Part shown: positions 35,854 to 44,307 of the stretch, piece by piece
How the letters are laid out: every line of letters begins with the position of its first letter
Position numbering within the stretch: position 1 is the stretch's first letter
Assembly (NCBI RefSeq): GCF_002101705.1
Contig: NZ_LQPC01000030.1
Location: 426,037-490,036, forward strand
Direction of reading: 5' to 3'
From: Mycolicibacterium iranicum
GTDB lineage: Bacteria; Actinomycetota; Actinomycetes; Mycobacteriales; Mycobacteriaceae
DNA: 64,000 bases
The notes under the pieces: model-generated
The model's input: only the letters and a program-made list of their open reading frames with translations
What the model was told of the DNA's origin: nothing
Databases searched by the model: none
Position numbers and translations under genes: made by a program

Positions 35854-36456
35854 ATGCCCGATCGGCTCGCCGATACCTCGGTCCCCATCCATCCCCCGAT
35901 CGCCTGCCGCTGGAGTCCGCGGGCTTTCGATGCCGCCGCGGATGTGCCCAGAGAAGACGTGATCGCACTGTTGGAGGCCGCCCGCTGGGCGCCGACGTGG
36001 GGTCATCGCCAACCGGTGCGGTTCATCGTGGGACTCCGCGGGGACGACACGTTCCAGGCCCTGTCCGAGCTGCTCAGAAGGGGTAACAGCTACGCGAGGG
36101 CGGCCGGCGCCCTCATCCTGCTGTGCGCAGACGAGGGCGAGGACGACCGGACGAAGCTGTACTCCACGGTCGACGCGGGCTCGGCGATGGCGAACCTGCT
36201 CATCGAGGCCGTGTCGCGCGGGCTGATCGCACATCCGATGGCAGGCTTCGACGTCCCTGGAGCCTCCCGCGCATTCGACCTCGCGGACACCCTGCATCCG
36301 GTGGTCATGATCGCCGTTGGACGGCTCGCCGAGCATGCCACCCAGGAGATCGCCGAGCGAGATGCGAGACCACGCGAGCGGCTGCCGTTGTCAGAGGTGG
36401 TGCTCAACTGGGATTCAACTGCCGCGAATGCACGGTTTCTGAGCGAATTCGGCTGA
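35854..36456 (+). CDS. nitroreductase-family flavoprotein
   Basis: 200 residues from ATG 35854 (GTG 35845 is possible). It has RRWSPRAFD-type start (CRWSPRAFDAAADVPREDV), AARWAPTWGHRQPVRFIV and YSTVDAGSAMANLLIEAVSRGL, typical of FMN-dependent nitroreductases. The last 11 codons (AANARFLSEFG) are encoded by the left arm of a palindrome. Confidence 0.82.
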   Translation: MPDRLADTSVPIHPPIACRWSPRAFDAAADVPREDVIALLEAARWAPTWGHRQPVRFIVGLRGDDTFQALSELLRRGNSYARAAGALILLCADEGEDDRTKLYSTVDAGSAMANLLIEAVSRGLIAHPMAGFDVPGASRAFDLADTLHPVVMIAVGRLAEHATQEIAERDARPRERLPLSEVVLNWDSTAANARFLSEFG

Positions 36457-36483
36457 TTCTCGTCAGAAGCCGTGCATTCGCGG
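36422..36483. repeat. palindrome upstream of DUF559 gene
   Basis: CCGCGAATGCACGGTTTCTG plus A (36422-36442) and its reverse complement at 36463-36483, 21 bp with one mismatch, 20-bp loop. The left arm is inside the nitroreductase gene; the right arm ends 33 bp before the DUF559 start. Confidence 0.85.
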
Positions 36484-36516
36484 AACCGTTCGGCCTTCCA
36501 ACGCGCCTAACGTTAT

Positions 36517-37377
36517 GTGCGCGAACTCGTCGTTGCCTCGGAGGCACTGTCCGCCGGAGAGTTGACCCGTCACGACCTTCGGCGCCGGTTCGTCAAGGTG
36601 CACCACAACGTCTACGCACCGGCCGGGCTGACGCTGACTGCCCGAGATCGAGCCTTTGCGGCGTGGCTGTGGTCGCGACGATCAGCCACGCTGGCGGGGC
36701 TGTCGGCCGCGGCGATGCACGGCGCGCGGTGGATTCCGTCCGACGCTCCTGCTGAACTCACACGCGTCCGCTGCGGGAACGCCGACGGCATCGTGATCCA
36801 CCAGGAGACGCTTCTCGACGACGAGGTGTGCCTGGTACAGAGCGTCGACTGCACGACGGCGGCGCGCACCGCATTCGACCTCGGCCGGCGAATCGCGGGA
36901 GACGAAGCGATCATCCGAATCGACGCACTCCTCAATGCAACCCGCTGCCCGACCACGGAAATCAGCAGGGTCACCGCGCGTCACCCCGGCGCGCGGGGAA
37001 TCCGTCGTTTGAGGGACGTCCTGGAGTTGGTCGACGGAGGGGCGGAGTCACCCCAGGAAACGCGCGTGCGCTTGTTGCTCGTCAGGAGTGGGGCGCCCAG
37101 GCCCGAGACCCAAATCCCGATCAGAAACGCAGCGGGCAGGGTCGTCCGGCGCATCGACATGGGTTGGCCCGTATACAGCGTCGGAGTCGAGTACGACGGC
37201 GAACAGCACTGGACCGACCCGGCCAATCACGCGGACGACATCGCCCGTCTGGAGTTTCTGGCAGAGCGCGGATGGACCATCGTCCGCGTCAGCGCGCACC
37301 ACCTGCGACGCGAGCCCCGCGACATCTGGCGGCGCGTGGACCGCGCACTGCGTCAGCGCGGGTGGCCCGGCCCCTGA
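36517..37377 (+). CDS. AbiEi-like / DUF559 (VSR-fold nuclease-like) protein
   Basis: 286 residues from GTG 36517. The N-terminal part (LTRHDLRRRFVKVHHNVYAP) is the winged-helix-like AbiEi-type region seen in mycobacterial members; the C-terminus is DUF559 with IDMGWPVYSVGVEYDGEQHW, carrying the Asp-Glu-Asp set expected for a VSR/restriction-type fold, and ETQIPI before it. Nuclease activity is inferred from the fold only. It is flanked on both sides by related palindromes and has a paralogue at 55059-55946. Confidence 0.75.
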   Translation: MRELVVASEALSAGELTRHDLRRRFVKVHHNVYAPAGLTLTARDRAFAAWLWSRRSATLAGLSAAAMHGARWIPSDAPAELTRVRCGNADGIVIHQETLLDDEVCLVQSVDCTTAARTAFDLGRRIAGDEAIIRIDALLNATRCPTTEISRVTARHPGARGIRRLRDVLELVDGGAESPQETRVRLLLVRSGAPRPETQIPIRNAAGRVVRRIDMGWPVYSVGVEYDGEQHWTDPANHADDIARLEFLAERGWTIVRVSAHHLRREPRDIWRRVDRALRQRGWPGP

Positions 37378-37389
37378 TCCCCGGCCACC

Positions 37390-37443
37390 GAGTGCACGCC
37401 TTCTGACGAAAAACTGCCGGAATTCGTCAGAAACCGTGTATTC
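37390..37443. repeat. palindrome downstream of DUF559 gene
   Basis: GAGTGCACGCCTTCTGACGA plus A (37390-37410) pairs with TTCGTCAGAAACCGTGTATT plus C (37423-37443), 17 of 21 positions. It shares the TTCTGA core and TGCACG end with the palindrome at 36422-36483, so the two are the same family. Confidence 0.75.
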
Positions 37444-37465
37444 GCGCCACAGCCCCGCTGCCCGC

Positions 37466-38449
37466 CTACGCCACGCCCAGGAACGTGAACGGCTCCGCCT
37501 CTTTGAACTGCGCGCTCGTCTCGCCGGTGTAGACGGTCTTCTGCCCCTCCCCCAGCTCGAGGCGCAGGGTCGGCGCCCCTTCGCTGAGGTCGAGGTTCTT
37601 CAGATCGACCCAGAAGGTGCTCGGCGACAAGGCCGATTCGAAGAAGTAGCGCAGCGCCGTGTGGTCGATGGCGGTGCGCCACCGCGTCGACGAGATGTTC
37701 GGCGCCTCGGGCGTGGTGATTCCGTAGGGAACCGACGCGTTCCTCACCACACCGAGCGCGACGGCGACAGCCTCCAGCGGGTCGGCGGTCTTGGGAACCG
37801 CATCGATGTAGAACGAGGCGCGGACGAACCGGTCGGCGGCGCGGTTGGTGCCCGGCAGCATCACCGTCCCGCCGATCTCCTTCCAGTACTCCGAGATGGC
37901 CAGCTGCTTGTCGAAGATCGGCGAGTTCGTCATCACCTGAAATTCGCGGCCGTGATGGATTACCTGCTCGCCGTCGATGTACTCGACGATGGCGCTGTCG
38001 CCACTGGCATCCGACAACGCCAGATGCAGGGTGGCCAGGCGCTGCTGGCCGGGCACCTCGATGGTCATGATGTGCAACGGTGTCGCCGTCAGTGCAGCAA
38101 CCGCCTCAGCCACCGTCGCATAGTTGTCGAGGATGTACTGCGCCCACAGCGACAGTGACAGCGCCGAATGCGTGCCCTCACCCGAGGGGTACTGCGACTC
38201 CGCGAGCCACAACAGGTTGGCCGCAAGTCCCGCTTCGTTCAGGCCGTCGGTTGTCGAGATGTCGTAGCCGCTGGCCACCACACTGCCGTACTTCGAGGTC
38301 CATTCCAGCGAGCCCGGCCCCGCGCTGCCGGTGCGCTCCACGCCTCGCGGGAGCGCCCACAGATTGGTTCCGATCTCGACTTCCCAGTCCATCGACCGTC
38401 CGGTGACGATCCGCTCACCGGTTCCCAGGTAGACCACTCGTGTGCACAC
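37466..38449 (-). CDS. Ntn-hydrolase, choloylglycine hydrolase/penicillin V acylase family
   Basis: 327 residues beginning MCTRVVYLGTG, with Cys2 as the N-terminal nucleophile after Met removal; VTGRSMDWEVEIGTNLWALPRG, GLNEAGLAANLLWLAE and VMTNSPIFDKQL are family motifs. It hydrolyses a linear amide, for example bile-salt, acyl-homoserine-lactone-like or penicillin V bonds. No signal peptide, so cytoplasmic. Confidence 0.85.
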   Translation of the reverse strand: MCTRVVYLGTGERIVTGRSMDWEVEIGTNLWALPRGVERTGSAGPGSLEWTSKYGSVVASGYDISTTDGLNEAGLAANLLWLAESQYPSGEGTHSALSLSLWAQYILDNYATVAEAVAALTATPLHIMTIEVPGQQRLATLHLALSDASGDSAIVEYIDGEQVIHHGREFQVMTNSPIFDKQLAISEYWKEIGGTVMLPGTNRAADRFVRASFYIDAVPKTADPLEAVAVALGVVRNASVPYGITTPEAPNISSTRWRTAIDHTALRYFFESALSPSTFWVDLKNLDLSEGAPTLRLELGEGQKTVYTGETSAQFKEAEPFTFLGVA

Positions 38450-38484
38450 GCGATCAACGTAGCGCTGTCGGCCCGATGAAGGTC

Positions 38485-38522
38485 GTTACTCGCCGGAAAC
38501 GCAACGCGACCACCGTCGTAAC
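38485..38522 (+). promoter_or_regulatory. GlnR box upstream of amtB
   Basis: GTTAC-n6-GAAAC (38485-38500), six bases, CGACC, six bases, GTAAC (38518-38522). This follows the actinobacterial GlnR pattern gTnAC-n6-GaAAC repeated after six bases. It lies 83-120 bp before amtB and implies induction under nitrogen limitation. Confidence 0.75.
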
Positions 38523-38593
38523 AGACACGTCGGTAACTGTCCGGTGAACGGCTCGTCTGGCAGCCGCACATTTCCGAAGAAGGACTGGTTCGA

Positions 38594-38614
38594 ATGGATT
38601 CGAAATGGATGTAG
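38594..38614 (+). CDS. possible 6-codon upstream ORF overlapping the amtB start
   Basis: ATG at 38594 encodes MDSKWM and stops at 38614, past the amtB ATG at 38605. The AGAAGGA ribosome site is better spaced for this ATG than for amtB's. It could modulate amtB translation or be chance. Confidence 0.25.
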   Translation: MDSKWM

Positions 38615-39873
38615 TGGACACCGGCACCACGGCTTTCATGCTGTGTTGCATCATCGGGCTGACCCTGATGATTCCCGGACTCGCGCTGTTCTATGGCGGC
38701 ATGGTCTCGGTGAAGAGCTCGACCAACATGATGATGATGACCTTCGGCGCCGTGGCCGTCGTCGGCGTCATCTGGGTCCTCTTCGGATTCTCGATGGTGT
38801 TCGGCACCTCCTATGGCGGCTACCTCGGTAGCCTCACGGAGTTCGCAGGCATGAAGGATCTGCTGGAGTCACAGACCACGATCTCCGGGCTGCCGATCAG
38901 CCTCTTCTCCATCTTCCAGGCCCTGTTCGCCGCGATCACAGTCGCGCTGATCTCGGGTGCGGTCGCCGACCGGATGAAGTTCGGTGCGTGGATGGGCTTC
39001 GCGACGCTGTGGGCCGTCCTCGTCTATTTCCCGGTTGCCCACTGGGTTTTCGCGTTCGACGGGGTCGTCACCGAGGACTCGGTCGGCGGATGGATCGCCA
39101 ACAAGCTGAAAGCGATCGACTTCGCCGGTGGCACCGCGGTCCACATCAACGCGGGCGCGGCGGCCCTCGCGGTGGCCATAGTGCTGGGCAAGTCGAAGAA
39201 CTGGGGACAGCTGCGCAAGCCACACAACGTGCCGCTGACCCTGCTGGGCGCCGGCCTGCTGTGGGCGGGTTGGTATGCGTTCAACGGCGGTTCCGCTCTG
39301 GCCGCGGGCAATTCGGCCGCGATCGTCATGGTGACGACGTTCGTCGCGACATGCGCCTCGACCCTGGCCTGGATTGCTGTCGAGAAGTTCAAGGACGGCC
39401 ACGTCACCGGTGTCGGTGCGGCATCCGGGGCCATCACCGGCCTCGTGGCCATCACTCCGGCCTGCGGTGCCGTCACGCCGGTCGGCGCGATCATCCTCGG
39501 TGCCATCGCGGGCGCGATCTGCGTGTACGCCGTGGGCCTCAAAGACCGCTTCGGGTATGACGACTCGCTCGACGTCGTCGGGGTGCACCTGGTGGGCGGT
39601 GTCGTCGGCACGCTGCTGATCGGCTTCTTGGCCAGCGATTCGATGCCCAACGCCACCAATGGCCTGTTCTACGGCGGTGGCGTGGAGCAGCTCTGGAAGC
39701 AGGCGGTTGCCGCTGGCGCAGTCATGGCGTACTCGTTCGCCGTCGCGTTCCTGATCGCTTTCGCGCTCAAAAAGACTGTGGGCATTCGCATCTCGCCTGA
39801 CGATGAGGAGAAGGGCATCGACGCGGCGTTCCATCGCGAGGCCTCGTACGAATTGCAGCCCGCGTCGGCTTAA
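38605..39873 (+). CDS. amtB: ammonium transporter
   Basis: 422 residues, about 11 membrane segments. GLALFYGGMVSVKSSTNMMM near 30, signature DFAGGTAVHINAGAAALAVA near 170 with the first pore His, and GVHLVGGVVGTLLIG near 325 with the second. The tail has charged residues (DDEEKGIDAAFHREAS). Behind a GlnR box and followed by a rho-independent terminator, so partly separate from glnT. Confidence 0.95.
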   Translation: MDVVDTGTTAFMLCCIIGLTLMIPGLALFYGGMVSVKSSTNMMMMTFGAVAVVGVIWVLFGFSMVFGTSYGGYLGSLTEFAGMKDLLESQTTISGLPISLFSIFQALFAAITVALISGAVADRMKFGAWMGFATLWAVLVYFPVAHWVFAFDGVVTEDSVGGWIANKLKAIDFAGGTAVHINAGAAALAVAIVLGKSKNWGQLRKPHNVPLTLLGAGLLWAGWYAFNGGSALAAGNSAAIVMVTTFVATCASTLAWIAVEKFKDGHVTGVGAASGAITGLVAITPACGAVTPVGAIILGAIAGAICVYAVGLKDRFGYDDSLDVVGVHLVGGVVGTLLIGFLASDSMPNATNGLFYGGGVEQLWKQAVAAGAVMAYSFAVAFLIAFALKKTVGIRISPDDEEKGIDAAFHREASYELQPASA

Positions 39874-39881
39874 GGCGCACG

Positions 39882-39924
39882 ACGGCCGGTGCGGGCCCGT
39901 GGGCTCGCACCGGCCGTTTTCGTT
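39882..39924 (+). terminator. rho-independent terminator after amtB
   Basis: ACGGCCGGTGCG (39882-39893) and CGCACCGGCCGT (39906-39917) pair perfectly over 12 bp, then TTTTCGTT follows. A textbook intrinsic terminator on the plus strand. Confidence 0.88.
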
Positions 39925-39980
39925 GTGCACCGTGTTTCCTTTAGTGATACTTTGATTCCCAACAAGAGACAAGGACTCCG

Positions 39981-41297
39981 ATGGCCCCCACGCTCCAGGA
40001 CCTCACGGCGGACGCCGGAACCAGGTTCGTCCTCGCATTGTTCGTCGACCTCCGCGGCAAACCCTGCGCCAAGCTTGTGCCCGTCGAAGCAGTCGACCTG
40101 CTCGCGACCGAGGGCGTCGGTTTCGCCGGCTACGCGGTCGGCGCCATGGGCCAAGAGCCCAAAGATCCCGATCTGATGGCCATCCCCGACCCGGCGTCGT
40201 TCACACCTGTCCCCTTCATCAAGGACGGACTGGCGATCGTGCACTGCGATCCCCACGTCAACGGCCAACCGTGGCCCTACGCCCCGCGCGTGATCCTCAA
40301 GTCACTGATCCAGCGCTGCGCGGACGCCGGATTCGAACCGTGGGTCGGTGCCGAGGTCGAGTACTTCCTGTTGCGTCGCAACGACAATGGCTCTGTCTCG
40401 GTCGCCGACACCGCCGACACCGCATCCCAGCCCTGCTATGACGCTCGCGGCGTCACCCGCATGTACGACCACCTCACCACCGTGTCAACCGCGATGAACA
40501 AGCTCGGTTGGTCCAACTACGCCAATGACCACGAAGACGGCAACGGACAGTTCGAGCAGAACTTCAAGTTCGCCGACGCACTCACGACCGCGGACCGGGT
40601 CATCACTCTGCGCTATCTGCTTTCGATGATCGCCGCCGAACGAGGGATGATCGCCACCTTCATGCCGAAGCCCTTCGGCGACAAAACAGGCAGTGGGCTG
40701 CACCTGCATCTGTCACTCACCAGCGGCGGAACCCCCGTCTTCCCGGCAGGAGGGGAAGGCCTTGATGACCGGGGCCTCGGGCTGTCCGACACCGCCTACG
40801 GGTTCATCGGCGGAATCCTCGAACACGCCTGCGCACTGCAGGCGGTGGTCGCACCAACCGTCAACTCCTACAAAAGAACCGGAGCGGTCAGCACGTCCTC
40901 TGGGGCGTCATGGGCTCCGCGGTTGCCAACCTACGGCGGCAACGACCGCACGCATTACATTCGGGTCCCGGACTCCGATCGGATCGAGATGCGCGGTGGC
41001 GACGGATCTGCCAACCCCTATCTGGCGATCGCGGCCGCCCTCGGCGCGGGTATCGACGGCATCAAGCGGAGCACCGATCCGGGGGCAGTCGGATCGGGCC
41101 TGAGCACACGCGCGTTGCCGCCCACCCTGTTGCACGCCGTCGACGAGTTCGAGACCGACCCGGTCGTCACCGGTGTCCTCGACGCCGCGGGTGCCGGCGT
41201 CGCCACCTACTTCGCCACCCTCAAACGCGAGGAATTCTTCGCCTATCACAGCTCGGTCAGCTCGTGGGAGCTGGACAGCTACCTCACCGCCTTCTAG
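39981..41297 (+). CDS. glnT: glutamine-synthetase-family enzyme, GlnT / gamma-glutamylmethylamide synthetase type
   Basis: 438 residues. VGAEVEYFLLR near 115, NDHEDGNGQFEQNFKFAD near 180, SGLHLHLSLTSGG near 240 and NSYKRTGA near 295 with IEMRGGDGSANPYLA are the catalytic regions. It belongs to the type III/GMAS branch that ligates ammonia or methylamine to glutamate. Being next to three glutamate-synthase-like genes fits a methylated-amine or alternative glutamate route. Confidence 0.82.
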   Translation: MAPTLQDLTADAGTRFVLALFVDLRGKPCAKLVPVEAVDLLATEGVGFAGYAVGAMGQEPKDPDLMAIPDPASFTPVPFIKDGLAIVHCDPHVNGQPWPYAPRVILKSLIQRCADAGFEPWVGAEVEYFLLRRNDNGSVSVADTADTASQPCYDARGVTRMYDHLTTVSTAMNKLGWSNYANDHEDGNGQFEQNFKFADALTTADRVITLRYLLSMIAAERGMIATFMPKPFGDKTGSGLHLHLSLTSGGTPVFPAGGEGLDDRGLGLSDTAYGFIGGILEHACALQAVVAPTVNSYKRTGAVSTSSGASWAPRLPTYGGNDRTHYIRVPDSDRIEMRGGDGSANPYLAIAAALGAGIDGIKRSTDPGAVGSGLSTRALPPTLLHAVDEFETDPVVTGVLDAAGAGVATYFATLKREEFFAYHSSVSSWELDSYLTAF

Positions 41298-41330
41298 GAC
41301 GACGTCGCTTCACAGGAAAGAGGTCAAGTC

Positions 41331-42239
41331 ATGTGCGGGATCATCGGGCTGCACCTACGGACACCCGAGCTCTATCCCCGACTCGGGCAGTTGCTGACCG
41401 GAATGCTGTGCGAGATGGGCGATCGCGGCGGCGATTCGGCAGGTGTCGCCGTCTACGGTGACCCGAACTGGTCGCCGCCGGGCCACGGCTGCGTGTCGAT
41501 CGCCGATCTCGGCACGGAGTCGACCGAGGACACCACCCAGGTTGCCGCATCCGTTGGCGCAGCCCTGGGCGGCGACGTCGCCGGTTCCGCCGTCGGAGTC
41601 AGCCACGTCCTGTCGGCCGCGGTGGATTCCGAGGTGCTGCTGTCCGCAGTCCGCGCCGCCTATCCTGACGCGCTCATCGCAGGATTCGGTTCTGACATGG
41701 CAGTTCTCAAAGGTGTCGGCCATCCTCGTGTACTCACCCACGGATGGGGTCTGGCGAACGCCCAGGGGTGGCAGGGCGTCGGGCATACCCGGATGGCCAC
41801 CGAATCGGCCGTGACCCCCGCGGGCTGTCACCCGTACGCTGTGGGGCCCGGACAGTGCATGGTGCACAACGGCTCGTTCGCCAACCACGCGACGATCCGT
41901 CGCGAGCTGCGGGCAGCCGGTGTGGTTTTCGACAGCGAGAACGACACCGAGGTGGGCGCGCGATTCATTGCCGAACAGCTCTCGCGGGGCCGCGATGTCG
42001 AAAGCGCATTGAAAGAGCTGTGTGCCACATTTGATGGCTTCTACACGCTCCTGGTGTCCAACCGCGATTCGTTCGCCGTGGTGCGTGATGCGATCGCATG
42101 CAAGCCCGCCGTGATCGCCGAGACGGACGAATGGGTCGCCATGGGCAGCGAATACCGCGCCCTGGCAGCACTTCCCGGCGTCGAGAAGGCCAAGATCTGG
42201 GAGCCCGAGCCCGAGGTGGTGTACGCATGGCAGCGATAG
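41331..42239 (+). CDS. class II glutamine amidotransferase-like subunit (GlxB/MgsA type)
   Basis: 302 residues starting MCGIIGLHLRTPELYPRLG; Cys2 is the Ntn nucleophile. GVGHTRMATESAVTPAGCHPY and MVHNGSFANHATIRREL are the glutaminase loops. It corresponds to the first subunit of split glutamate synthases such as N-methylglutamate synthase. The next gene starts inside it (13-nt overlap). Confidence 0.8.
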   Translation: MCGIIGLHLRTPELYPRLGQLLTGMLCEMGDRGGDSAGVAVYGDPNWSPPGHGCVSIADLGTESTEDTTQVAASVGAALGGDVAGSAVGVSHVLSAAVDSEVLLSAVRAAYPDALIAGFGSDMAVLKGVGHPRVLTHGWGLANAQGWQGVGHTRMATESAVTPAGCHPYAVGPGQCMVHNGSFANHATIRRELRAAGVVFDSENDTEVGARFIAEQLSRGRDVESALKELCATFDGFYTLLVSNRDSFAVVRDAIACKPAVIAETDEWVAMGSEYRALAALPGVEKAKIWEPEPEVVYAWQR

Positions 42240-42943
42240 ATTTCTCCTCGCGCGAGCGCTCGTCGGCGATAGTCTTCGACCTGCGCTCATCCCCGCTTCG
42301 CGAGGTCAACACCGCGTTGCACGCCCCGGATCTGGCCGGCGAGGTCATCATCGAGAACCCCGCGGGGGCACACAACGTCGCCGTCGGCCTCAACGCACCG
42401 GCGACGGTCACCGTCGACGGGCACGTCGGCTACTACGCCGCAGGCATGAACCAGCAGGCCGATGTCGTCATCAACGGCAACGCAGGGACCGGTGTCGCCG
42501 AGAACATGATGAGCGGTTCGGTCTGGGTGAAAGGCGATGCCTCGCAATCCGCGGGTGCCACCGCGCACGGTGGCCTGCTCGTCGTCGAGGGCAATGCCGC
42601 TGCGCGCTGCGGCATCTCGATGAAAGGGGTGGACATCGTCGTCGGCGGCAACGTCGGCCACATGAGCGCCTTCATGGCGCAGGCCGGTCGGCTTGTCATC
42701 CGTGGCGACGCAGGGGAAGCGCTCGGCGACTCCATCTACGAGGCCCGCATCTACGTTCGTGGAGAGGTGGCGTCGCTGGGCGCGGATTGCATCGCGAAAC
42801 CGATGCGGGAAGAGCACCACCAGGAACTCGGACAGCTGTTGAAAGCGGCGGGGTTCGAGGGCGACGACACCGCTGCCTACACGCGATACGGATCCGCACG
42901 AAGCCTGTACAACTTCCACGTCGACAATGCGAGCAGCTACTGA
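42227..42943 (+). CDS. GXGXG-motif glutamate synthase subunit (GlxC/MgsB type)
   Basis: 238 residues from ATG 42227. A beta-helix of repeating glycine turns: NGNAGTGVAENMMSGSVWV, GDASQSAGATAHGGLLVVEG, RGDAGEALGDSIYEARIYV. This is the structural alpha-domain of glutamate synthase as a separate protein. Its stop overlaps the next start (TGATG). Confidence 0.82.
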   Translation: MAAIDFSSRERSSAIVFDLRSSPLREVNTALHAPDLAGEVIIENPAGAHNVAVGLNAPATVTVDGHVGYYAAGMNQQADVVINGNAGTGVAENMMSGSVWVKGDASQSAGATAHGGLLVVEGNAAARCGISMKGVDIVVGGNVGHMSAFMAQAGRLVIRGDAGEALGDSIYEARIYVRGEVASLGADCIAKPMREEHHQELGQLLKAAGFEGDDTAAYTRYGSARSLYNFHVDNASSY

Positions 42944-44307
42944 TGAGCCAAACGAGTGACGAGCGGGCCCGTCTTGGCCTACGCGAATCCGCGACCTTCG
43001 ACCGCGCCACCATCGCCGCGATCCAGCGAGCGGCCGAAACCGGCATCTACGACATCCGCGGCTGGGGCGCCAAACGTCCGCTACCCCACTTCGACGACCT
43101 GCTCTTCCTCGGCGCATCGATGTCCCGCTATCCGCTCGAGGGATACCGCGAGCGGTGCGCCACCGATGTCGTGCTCGGCGACCGGTTCGCCAAACACCCT
43201 CTGCACCTGGATATCCCGGTCACGATCGCCGGCATGAGCTTCGGGGCGCTGTCCGGCCCCGCCAAGGAAGCCCTGGGGCGCGGAGCCAGCGAGGTCGGCA
43301 CCTCGACGACGACCGGTGACGGCGGCATGACGCCCGAAGAGCGCGGCCAGAGCAAGTATCTCGTCTACCAGTACTTGCCGTCGAGGTACGGAATGAACCC
43401 CGACGACCTGCGCAAGGCCGACGCCATCGAGGTGGTTCTCGGTCAAGGCGCCAAACCCGGCGGTGGTGGAATGCTGTTGGGGCAGAAGATCTCCGAGCGT
43501 GTCGCCGGGATGCGCACGCTACCCGAGGGGATCGACCAGCGCTCGGCGTGCCGTCACCCGGACTGGACCGGCCCCGACGACCTGACCATCAAGATCAACG
43601 AGCTGCGCGAGATCACCGACTGGGAGAAGCCGATCTACGTCAAGGTCGGCGCCACGCGCACGTACTACGACGTCAAACTCGCAGTGCACGCAGGCGCAGA
43701 CGTCGTCGTCGTCGACGGCATGCAGGGCGGTACTGCCGCGACCCAGGACGTGTTCATCGAGCATGTCGGGATTCCCACCCTTGCCGCGATTCCGCAAGCG
43801 GTGCAAGCGCTGCAAGAACTGGGCGTCCATAGGACCGGGGCGAGCGGAGCGACGGGAAGAAAAGGAGTCCAGTTGATCGTGTCCGGCGGAATCCGCAACG
43901 GCGCCGACGTCGCGAAGGCGCTGGCGCTGGGCGCGGATGCCGTCGCGATCGGTACCGCGGCGCTGATCGCTCTCGGCGACAATCACCCGCGCTACGCCGC
44001 GGAGTACGAAAAGCTCGGCAGTGCAGCAGGTTTCTACGATGACTACCAGGACGGACGAGATCCCGCGGGGATCAGCACGCAGGATCCGGAGCTCGCAGCG
44101 CGGTTCGACCCGATTGCCGGAGGACGGCGGCTGGCCAATTTCCTGCGCGTCCTGACGATGGAGGCACAGACCATCGCTCGCGCGTGCGGCAAGTCCCACG
44201 TGTGCCACCTCGAGCCCGACGACCTTGTCGCGGTGAGCATCGAAGCGGCCGCGATGGCCAAGGTTCCCCTTGCCGGGACGGACTGGATCCCCGGGCAGAA
44301 GTGGTGA
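42943..44307 (+). CDS. FMN-binding glutamate-synthase-like subunit (GlxD/MgsC type)
   Basis: 454 residues. IAGMSFGALSGPAKEALGRG, GDGGMTPEERGQSKYLVYQ, FMN/flavin region GADVVVVDGMQGGTAATQDV and LIVSGGIRNGADVAKALALG, and a C-terminal Cys pair (ACGKSHVCHLE). With the two preceding subunits it should form a split synthase that transfers ammonia or methylamine to 2-oxoglutarate. Residues RTGASGATGR near 303 look like an in-frame insertion encoded by a repeat. Confidence 0.83.
   Translation: MSQTSDERARLGLRESATFDRATIAAIQRAAETGIYDIRGWGAKRPLPHFDDLLFLGASMSRYPLEGYRERCATDVVLGDRFAKHPLHLDIPVTIAGMSFGALSGPAKEALGRGASEVGTSTTTGDGGMTPEERGQSKYLVYQYLPSRYGMNPDDLRKADAIEVVLGQGAKPGGGGMLLGQKISERVAGMRTLPEGIDQRSACRHPDWTGPDDLTIKINELREITDWEKPIYVKVGATRTYYDVKLAVHAGADVVVVDGMQGGTAATQDVFIEHVGIPTLAAIPQAVQALQELGVHRTGASGATGRKGVQLIVSGGIRNGADVAKALALGADAVAIGTAALIALGDNHPRYAAEYEKLGSAAGFYDDYQDGRDPAGISTQDPELAARFDPIAGGRRLANFLRVLTMEAQTIARACGKSHVCHLEPDDLVAVSIEAAAMAKVPLAGTDWIPGQKW
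43835..43856. repeat. repeat-derived in-frame insertion in the glutamate-synthase-like gene
   Basis: CCGGGGCGAGCGGAGCGACG plus GG is, apart from one base, the reverse complement of the 31-bp tandem repeat core at 17972-18058. It adds RTGASGATGR between ELGVH and the flavin-binding VQLIVSGG strand. Confidence 0.6.

Noticed and set aside
36517..37377. DUF559 gene as a classical AbiE toxin-antitoxin pair
   Set aside because: There is no adjacent AbiEii-type nucleotidyltransferase toxin gene; only the AbiEi-like N-terminal region is present.
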